Shown one piece after another: positions 10,801 through 20,475 of a DNA stretch of 64,000 nt. The stretch is from Undaria pinnatifida (Eukaryota > Sar > Phaeophyceae > Laminariales > Alariaceae). Numbering within the stretch: the first letter of the stretch is position 1; the number at the start of each line of letters is the position of its first letter. Made by a program: the position numbers and the translations under genes. The DNA is taken from assembly GCA_012845835.1 (NCBI GenBank), contig JABAKD010000014.1, forward strand, positions 7,961,074 through 8,025,073, given 5' to 3'. The notes under the pieces were generated by a model. The model made no database searches. It saw nothing but the letters and a program-made list of their open reading frames with translations, and was not told where the DNA came from.

Positions 10801-13800
10801 GCGTCATACAAAACGTCATCCTTAAGTTTGACGTTTTTCATGTCTGAACCCGTGCTCTTCAACCGAGGAAATACAACATTACGGTGTGTTGCGTTGTGAA
10901 TACCAACTTTGGTGCGGTAGAAGGTGGGTAGGAAAACATATGGTAACAGTGTTGAAACCGTCGAACGTTACAATCAAAGGCCGACCCAATCAATCCACAC
11001 AAAAAACTAAGGCGAAAACTACTGTTTCAAAGTCGTTTTCCGACGTTTTTTTTTATATCCGAACCTATTTTAATAATTTCTTTGTGGATTAGTTGGCCTT
11101 GGGGTTATGAAAATTGTCCAACCCACAAAAAAGATCGGCGAAAAAAAAAAGGTTATTATCGAAATCCCGGTACGTTTTCATACATTTTTTTTATTTTTGA
11201 AACTATTCTTCTCTTCGTGGGTTAGGTGGCCTCGGGGTTGTGAAATTCGTCCAACCCACGAAAAAAATCGGCGAAAAACAGGGTTACGGAAATATGTTTT
11301 CCTACCGTTTTTTTTCCGAACCTAATTTTTTCGTGGGTTGGTTGGTTGGCCTTGGGCGATAATGACATTGTACAGTTTCAATACAATTTTTACGTTTTTT
11401 CCAACCCGACAGCGTTAGGAATAAAAAACAACAACGATTGAAAAAAGATCACAAACACCCTACATCGCTGGACTACCACCAAGTTCTGTACTAGCGTTTT
11501 ACACTATTGAACACAAGTGCATAGATAAGCCACGGGATCGCTAACCGAGTCGCAATCTCAGCCTTTCCCCGAAAGTCAGTGTATGGGGCATTTTGACGCG
11601 CTTCGTGCCATAGCACTAGTGTCTGGAAGCTGCGCGACCACCGCACCTCGGAGAACGTCGCGCCCCGCCGTTGCCCCTCCGAGAGCTTTGTCCAGCCAAT
11701 AGTTGAAGGTTCCCCATATTCTGCCAGCCAACAGCAGTGACAACCGGAGGAAACCACGGTCAACGAAAGCGGCTTCCGCACCAAGCCGGGAGAGGAGATG
11801 CATGCTACGTGTTAGGCGCACCCTTTTTTTTGCGGCTCATTACTTGAGGAGCTCTATCCGTCACCAGTCACCGGTCACAGAGCCGCTTTGTCTATTTTTT
11901 CAGCGAGGCTATCGAATCGGTTTGATGACGGCAATCCCCATTTTGAGGCTACCGTGTTCCTAATATACCAGATATACGATGAAACATAAACGGGCGACAA
12001 CCATAAATCTGATGCACGAGTAGCAAAAACAACGCGCGAGCGGATTGATTCACGCAGCTTGCAAAGATGAGTATCGGCCTTGAAAATGGTCGGTCTCACA
12101 GAGCTGGCGTATTTAAACCAGCAAAAAAAGAGCACCCCTCCCCAATCCCAAATCGCCGTCATGGGGGCGGGGGGGGTGAGGGGTACTTGTCGGGGAGTCT
12201 AGCTGCTGAATTGCCGTACGCAAGTAAAATAGCAAGACCCGTGCCGCTATAGTACGGTAGCAGGTAGCAGAACCGTGTGGCGATAGAGGTATACCTATTT
12301 TTGGCTAAACAAATCTTTTCCGAATGACCCCGTGGGGCTCCTTACCCAAAAGTTGGTCGGAATGCCATATATTTTTCGCAGTATTATAGGTTTGTATTAC
12401 CTACTGTAGGCCATGGGGAAGTCCGTCGGTTTTCACTTTCAGTTTAACTCATATCAGTTTTGATTTGGGGTGTTGGGGTATCAAGCCACCACCCTCAGAA
12501 GGCAAAAAAAAGAGCCAGTACACCACCCTCAGAAGGCAAAAAAGGAGTCAGTGCACCACCCTCAGAAGGCAAAAAAAGAGCCAGTGCACCACCCTCAGAA
12601 GGCAAAAAGAGCCAGCGCACCACCCTCAGAAGGCAAAAAAGAGAGCCAGTGCACCACCCTCAAAAGGCAAAAAAAAAGCCAGTGCACCCTCTACCGTACT
12701 ATTAGTAGCGCGTACTATTATTAATAGTAGCATGTGTCAGAACCATAAAAAAAATGTTTATTTTCGTGTTCACGCCGTAGAGTAGTACGCCATCTGTCGC
12801 ATGTGGCGCCGGCATTTTCTCCCCGCCTTACAAAACGACGCGGGCTACGAGAGAGGTGACACCTTTCGGTTGCGCTTTTCGACCAAACCATTTCTGAGAA
12901 AGGGGGCTCCCGAAGTGATAGTGAACTGAGGAACTATAAATAGTCGATACCGTTCGAGTTCCGTTTGGGCGTTACGACATTAATTCGGTACCTGGTACAT
13001 CTCCACGTAAGGCTATGAAGTTTTCACACCCTGTACAAATATCCATAACAAATACAAATAATAGTTGCGTGTATTTGTCCCAGGGCAGTATTTGCCTCCA
13101 GACAAACATTTGCGCAGCTTCTGAAGCGAGTATTTGCCTGCCAGACAAATATTTGCACAGGTTCTCAAGAGAGTATTTGCCTGCAGACAAATATTTGCGC
13201 AGCTTCTCAAAAAAGTATTTGCTTCCAGACAAATATTTGCGCAGGTTTTCCAGGGCAGTATTTGCCTGCCAGACAAATATTTGCACAGGTTCTCAAAAAA
13301 GTATTTGCCTGCAGACAAATATTTGCGCAGCTTCTCAAGAAAGTATTGCTTCCAGACAAATATATGCGCAGCTTCTCAAGAAAGTATTTGTCTGCAGGCA
13401 AATATTTGTGCAGGTTCTCAATAAACTATTTGCCTGCAAACAATGTATTGGGGATGCGGAGATATTGACCTCTTCGGCGTAAGTACGTACATTATATGGG
13501 GTACATACGTAATGCATAAATATGGCCGTTGAGCCCGGTGTATTTGCAGCCGCGAAAAGGCCGTTGACTCATAGGTGGTCGATAGAATTTCATTTTTTCT
13601 CGGTTTGGCTGATCCTGTGTTTTCCCACTCCGATATTTCAGATGCACGCTTCAGGGATTTGCTTTTGTATTTACGACACCAATCTCCCATCGCATGACAT
13701 ATGATACGGCTAATCTCTCCCTCCGACCTCCCTGCAGTAACAGCTGTTTTTTCAGAATAGTTGTCAGGACGAATACAATACTATTTGCGCAGGTTCTCCA

Positions 13801-16800
13801 GGGCAGTATTTGCCTGCCAGACAAATATTTGCGCAGGTTCTCAAGAGAGTACTTGCCTGCAGACAAATATTTGCGCAGCTTCTGAAGCGAGTATTTGCCT
13901 GCAGACAAATATTTGCGCAGGTTCTCAAAAAAGTATTTGCCTGCAGACAAATATTTGCGCAGCTTCTCAAAAAAGTATTTGCTTCCAGACAAATATTTGC
14001 GCAGGTTTTCCAGAGAGTATTTGCCTGCCAGACAAATATTTGCACAGGTTCTCAAAAAAGTATTTGCCTGCAGACAAATATTTGCGCAGCTTCTCAAGAA
14101 AGTATTTGCTTCCAGACAAATATTTGCGCAGCTTCTCAAGAAAGTATTTGCTTCCAGACAAATATTTGCGCAGGTTTTCCAGAAAGTATTTGCCTGCCAG
14201 ACAAATAGCAAATAATGTATTTGTACAGGGCGTGGAAGTTTTCTTCATCGGGTTTTCTCGTACATTTTGTATCAAGTAAAATATCTCGGTGCAAAAAAAA
14301 AAGGAACGCCTTTCGAGTGAGGAAATCATAGATTTGACGGCAAACCAAATAACGGTCTCCGTAGATGTACAGGCTAGTTCACGCAAAAAAAAAAAAAATG
14401 CATTTCCCGGCGAATGTCCACACCTTCCCCGGCGAATGTCCACAGCTTCCCCGGCAAATGTTCACACCTTCTCCGGCGAATGTCCACACCGTTTTTTCGA
14501 TTCAGACTGCCAAATTTTGCGCACGTCTTCTATGTGCTCTTGCGAAGACCTCACCCGTTGCGGGGGGGGGGGGGGGGGTTCTGTCTGATTTTTCGTCAGT
14601 CAAGATTTTTTGGCAAATGTGGCCCACCTTAGACCAAACTTCTTCGGCGAAAAAGAAAAAAATACTCGGAGGTCAGGCCTCGGGATGGGCATGTAGAACA
14701 CGTGTGCAAACGTTCAGGGCATTATCTCTCAAAAACGGCGTGGGCATCTGGAAATTTGTGCGTAAAAATGAGTAAGATACGTTATTTTGCTTCAAATGAC
14801 ATTGTCTTAGTGTAGGATCCAATATTTTCGCTAGATTCTGCCTAATGTTGAACACAGACAGGTCGGATTTTCGATTTTTTGCGGAAAAAATTCTACAGAC
14901 ATGCCTTGGAGTACCTTCAACCGGGTCGTGCAAAATGCGGCGCATTTTTTTTCTCGCCTCCGCTTGGAAAAAGCCTGAATATCATTGAAGAAGATGAAGG
15001 CCTGGCATTAGTCGATACGAGTTTCGCTCCTAGAGACCGCCCGAGGCCGTGAAAAAAAACTGGCATGTCACCCTCGGTTAGCAAGACCGAGTCGAGCACA
15101 AGCGAGTCGAGGTTCTTGCTGGGTGCGTCAGCAGATCGAGGTAGTCACTGGGTTGGCCAACCCAGCCACAAGTCTGTGCCTCTACCTTCTTCCTCTTCCC
15201 CTCTCCTCTTTTTCTCAAAACGATAATAACAACGCAATTCGGATGACATTCAATAAACCTAACGTTTTTAATATAGATATATGGCACCGATGCATGCGGC
15301 AACAGGGGTGCATAAATTCGTTTGAGGAGCTAAAAAAAAAAACTGATGATTTCGAGGACCATTGTACACGCTTACTATCCCTGCGAACAGTTCCAATGGC
15401 CTAGCTATTCGAATCCGTTTTCGTTTTTTTATGGAAATCCCACACGGATATCGGATAGTGACTCGTGCTACGTTAGAGCTGCACCACTTTTTTTTTAGAT
15501 TCCTCCATTTGGCAGCTTAAGTCCTCACCCAAAAAAACGATTCGGAGTCAAATAAAACTGCTACAACCGGATGAAAAATTCCCCATGGCCAAGGCACACT
15601 GACGAGAAACATGCAAAAAAAAATGGCCTATTATTTATTTTTTTCCGACGATTTCGGGTTAAGGAGCCCCTCCATTCAGCAACCATTTTCGCCAAAAAAA
15701 AGGTATGCCTCTATCGTAGCATGTATCTAGTGCCCTCCCCGCACTTGAGGCACCGGCAGTCCGAACTATGACGGCGTGCAACGATGGAAGTAGCGTTTTT
15801 CGCACGAACCAACAATTTCTGAGCGAGGAAACTTCCTTAACCCAAAATCGTCGGAATTCCATTCTTGTTTTGGCATATGATTTTGGCGTATAACTACAAA
15901 ATGGGAGTTGTGGTTCATCGGATTTGGCACTTTCGCTTTTTTTTTCGCTCAAAATCACTCTTTGCCTCGGAAGACAAAAAAAAATGGGTGCGCCTGCCTC
16001 TACCGTACCCCAAGTATTATCGTCTACCAGGTACCTGCTAGCACGCATCTACACTGGTGTGCCCCACTGTGAGGCCACCCCGTGGCAAGCCGGTTTAGGT
16101 GGTTCTGTTTCTGCTATGGTCTTGTCTCTACCACGGTCTTGCCTCTACTATGGGCCTGTCTCTGCTGTGGTCCTGGCTCTACTATGGTCCTGTCTCTACT
16201 ATGGTCCTGTATCTACAATGGTCCTGTATCTACTATGGTCTTGTCTCTACCATGGTCTTGTTTCTGCTATGGTCCTGTCTCTACTATGGTCTTGTCTCTA
16301 CTATGGTCCTGTCTCTAATATGGTCCTGTCTCTACTATGGTCTTGTCTCTTCTATGGTCCTGTCTCTACTATGGTCTTGTCTCTACTATGGCCTTGTTTC
16401 TGCTATGGTCTTGTTTCTGCTATGGTCTTGTCTCTACTATGGTCCTGTCTCCACTATCGTCTTGTCTCTACGATGGTCTTGTCTCCACTATAGTCTTGTC
16501 TCTTCTATGGTCTTGTCTCCACTATGGTATGGTCTTTATATTGTATACCAAGGCTACAAACAGTACGGGCGTCACTTTGGGGGAAAAAACTTTGCAGACA
16601 CTCGGAGTCACTCGCGCGAGTTACCCGTCGGCGAGTGATCCCCCGGGCGAATGCCCCCCCGGTTCCTTTGCGACCTTAAGCTTTCGTTGTTGGTTACATT
16701 ATTACATTACGATACATGCATCCGCAATGGGATGGTAAGCTACTAATACGCTGCGCCAACAACAAATCGTCTAAAGTCGGCTTGTCAGTTATGTGTTTGA

Positions 16801-19800
16801 AATAGTCACTCCTGCGACACTCCTGCGACACTCCTGCGACATTCCTGCGACTGCTGGAAACCCGAGCGTAAAAATAGGGGTACTGTATATCATAACACCA
16901 TCATAACATCATCGTAACATCATCGTAACATCATCATAACGTCATCATAACATTATCGTATCATCAACATAACATGATCGTAACATCATCGTAACATCAT
17001 CATAACATCATCATAACATCCTCATATAACATCACCATAACATCATCATAACATCCTCATAGCATCACCATAACATCATTATAACATAATCGTAACATCA
17101 CCATAACATCATCATAACATCCTCATAACATCACCATAACATCATCATAACATCCTCATGACATCACCATAACATCATCATAACATCATCAAAACATCAA
17201 CATCATGACATCCCCCTTGCTAACACCGTACCCTTGGCCTGAACAGCTGCGAAAGCGATCCCATACCAATCCCACCTACAAGAAGTTTTCTTGCCGTGAC
17301 ACACAGATTTTTCCTGGTCTTACTATCTCCCGAAAAATCCTAAACAGGATGATGGTCTTAAAGTCGGCACACCATACACGCTGCGATCGAGGTGCACCAG
17401 TTTTTTTCCACGACACTTCGCTTAAAGAGCTCTATATCTCAAGTCCAATACAGTAACTGATTTTTGAGTAAACCGAAAGCGCAGCTCGATGAACATTACC
17501 ATGGCCTAGGTATGAAAACATAAGAGACGGCAAAACAAGAACGACATCCTGACGATTTTGGGTGAAGGACCCCCGTCATTCAGAAGTGATTTTCGCCAAA
17601 AAAATGTATACCTCTACCGTAGCACGCGTCACACCCCTCTAACCCCATCGTGGTTCGCGTTAAAAGAAAAAGAAAGCCTCACCTCCAGGTTGGCGGGGTC
17701 CACCCCGGTGGCCTCCCCTCCTCCTTTTTCCCGTAGTAAAGGAAGCGGTTGCTGGACGACACATCGATGCTGTTCAGAACCGACGAAAGGGAGGCAGCCG
17801 AGGGAGACAACGATCACCTTGGGAAGGTTTCCGTTCTCTCTACGTAGCGCTTCGTTGGGGGTACCGGGCGTGCGGTTGGCATTGCTTGGCGAGATTCAAG
17901 GTTCGTACAAAAAAACATATTTCTGAGGAAATCGAGAATCGGATTGATTTACCACAGCCCTTGCATATAATAGATATGACTGGATTGGCCATGACAAACG
18001 AGGTCGGGAACCTTATTTCGGTCAGAAACTCAACTGCGGCGCGCGCACTGCACTTTGAGTCGTGAAACAAAGAAGGCGACGGGAAAACAGCATTAGCCAA
18101 GATACCATTGATCCTCGCCGTGCGTAGAGCGATAGCCTCAATCGGAAGCGTAAAACCGCACAACGCCCGTGATTTCTTCCTTAACTGTTGTGAAGTCAGC
18201 CTCAAGATGCCATAGATGCACGCAGTCACAGGTACACGCAACACCCACTAAGGAGAGGCTGATGGTGAAACGAAAATCCTGATACAACAGTGTGGCGTCC
18301 GATTGTAGTCTATAACAACAAATCATGGACATAATTACCATCGATATTTTCGACTCACCACGCCTTGCGACGCCTGTACTAATATCCCTATTACCGTGAC
18401 GCCCATACTAAAGCCGATATGATACCCAATGTAACGTAAGAGTGATAACACTCTTCTGTACCGAAGGGCTCTCAGATCGGTTACCCCACTGCAAACGAAT
18501 GCGAAGAGGACACCCACCCGGTACAAAAACGCCTCCGTAGACCATACAAAAGATCATCATGCCTGCATGAAGACGGGCACTACGGTAGCTAGGCGCACTG
18601 GCCCTTCCTTGCCTTCTGAGGGTGGTGGGTGCACTGGTTCTTTTTTGCCTCGCGAGGGTGGTTGCCTACGCTCTATACTTGGCCAAAAGCTGATTTTGAG
18701 CAAAAACCTGAAAATGCAGCCCGCTGAACACGGCCATGGTCTAGGTATACAAAACAAAAATCGTGGTGCAAAAAACGAGAATGACACTCCGACGACTTTG
18801 GGTTATAACGTCTTTACGGCTGAAACCCTTCTTGAGGGACAGACCTACTTGGAAATAGTATAGGGAAGGGTTTTGGGGCCCTACAAGGGTTAAGGAGCCC
18901 CGTCATTCAGAAAAAAAGCACTTTCGCCAAAAAATGGTATACCTCAGTGCCTCGATCGTAGTACGGGTCTGAAGTCCGAACGAACAAAACCAATCACGCA
19001 TGCTCACGGCAGGAGTTGTACGTTTACCCTTTTTTTTGGGTGGGGGGCCTCCACCCGAGGAGATAGATATAGACCTCACCAAAACACTGATTGGGAGATA
19101 AAAAAAAGGTGAAGGCGTGTATACACCAGTGAACAACCCCCATGGCCCTAGAGGATACTGTCGAAAAGCACAAATGGCATTCCAACAATTCGGTAGTTTC
19201 TCGGCTGAGGAGTCCCCCCCCCCAGGGCCAAATATCTTAGCCAAGTGCTAACTCTATCGTAGGACGCATCCAGTCAGACGCCTAGCTGGCCGACAGAACG
19301 ACAAAGCCTCCCCAGGCCCCGGTACCATACCTACTTGGTAAGCACAAACAATACCCAAAAGACAGAAGTAGTTGGCCGGAAAAGTATTCCGAAACCCTGA
19401 AACCATACGTAAATTAGCCTTCCGAAAAAGCTGGAACCATACCTAAAATAGCTGCCCCCCAAGGCGTCGGAGAGCTTCACCGGGTCGCTCCACTCCGCGA
19501 CGGCCTCGTCCAAAGCGGGCACGTTGTAGACGATGTAGGGCACCTGTGATGTATGGCGGTGCACCGAAATAAGAAAAAAAACGCCGCCGGTATTGACTTG
19601 CCGTTGATGACTTTTCTATTGCACGGCACGAAAATAAAAAAACGCCTCCGGTACTAAAGCACGCCTCCGTCACTGATTCCGTTGGCAGATGTACTGCAGG
19701 GTACGAAATAAAAAAAAACGCCTCAGGTACTGATTGCCGTATCATTCCTCCTGTTTAGCAACCATTTCCAGTGTACTCTTCCCCCTTGGGATGCGAGAGG

Positions 19801-20406
19801 CTGTGGTCATACGACTACGGCCATGCACTAAATGAGTACCCCTCCCGTTCCCCTACCACCTCCCCTCCCGCTGCGGTGAGCCTTCCTGCTATTGGCACGG
19901 GAATTCAGCAACGATAGTCGCCGCCTCCACTCACTTCCTCTAAGCCGTACGCCTGAGCTTTGTGCAACTCCGTCTGGTAGTCGAACCTATGCATCGCGTC
20001 GGAAAACGGCAACGGGTGGGGTGGCGTGGGCAGGGAGGGGGGGGGCGCGTTTTAGTACAGGACGACTCGCGAAGGATAGATACACACAAGATGTTTTGTC
20101 GGATGTCGATATCCTTGGAACCGCTGCCGCCCGTATACCCTCGAATCCACTGTTTACACCCGTCCAAGACGTGTATCGCGAGCACCCCAGAGAAAAAACG
20201 CTTTCGCAGTCGCGAAGGGGTGCGTACAGCAATACCGGCACCTATTACTCCGAGAGAGACTAGGGCTTAAAATCGGTACGAAACATGAAAAATAATATGG
20301 TTTGCGTTGTTTTTTTACATTGCGGGCGATCGGCTGAAAAAAAAACAGTTGGTTGACGTTACGTCGGCAGCTGTCGTTCAGTCCCATACTACTACTACTA
20401 CTACTA

Positions 20407-20437
<31 letters not shown>

Positions 20438-20438
20438 A

Positions 20439-20475
<37 letters not shown>

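Noticed and set aside
12485-12695. Possible CRISPR array
   Set aside because: Units follow each other without unique spacers and the genome is eukaryotic; it is an ordinary minisatellite.
13651-14443. Open frames of up to 186 codons with FACRQIFAQ / CANICLQAN repeats
   Set aside because: They are a by-product of the 42-43-bp minisatellite; several frames on both strands are open at once and no splice or codon signal favours one.
15924-16738. Hydrophobic frames of 130-190 codons (SLLWSCLYYG repeats) that look like membrane proteins
   Set aside because: The DNA is a 17-bp tandem repeat; the repeating peptide follows from 17 being prime to 3.
17840-18244. 134-codon minus-strand frame next to the cupin exon at 17769
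   Set aside because: Out of phase with both neighbouring exons and without family similarity; the 87-nt exon in another frame carries the conserved motifs.
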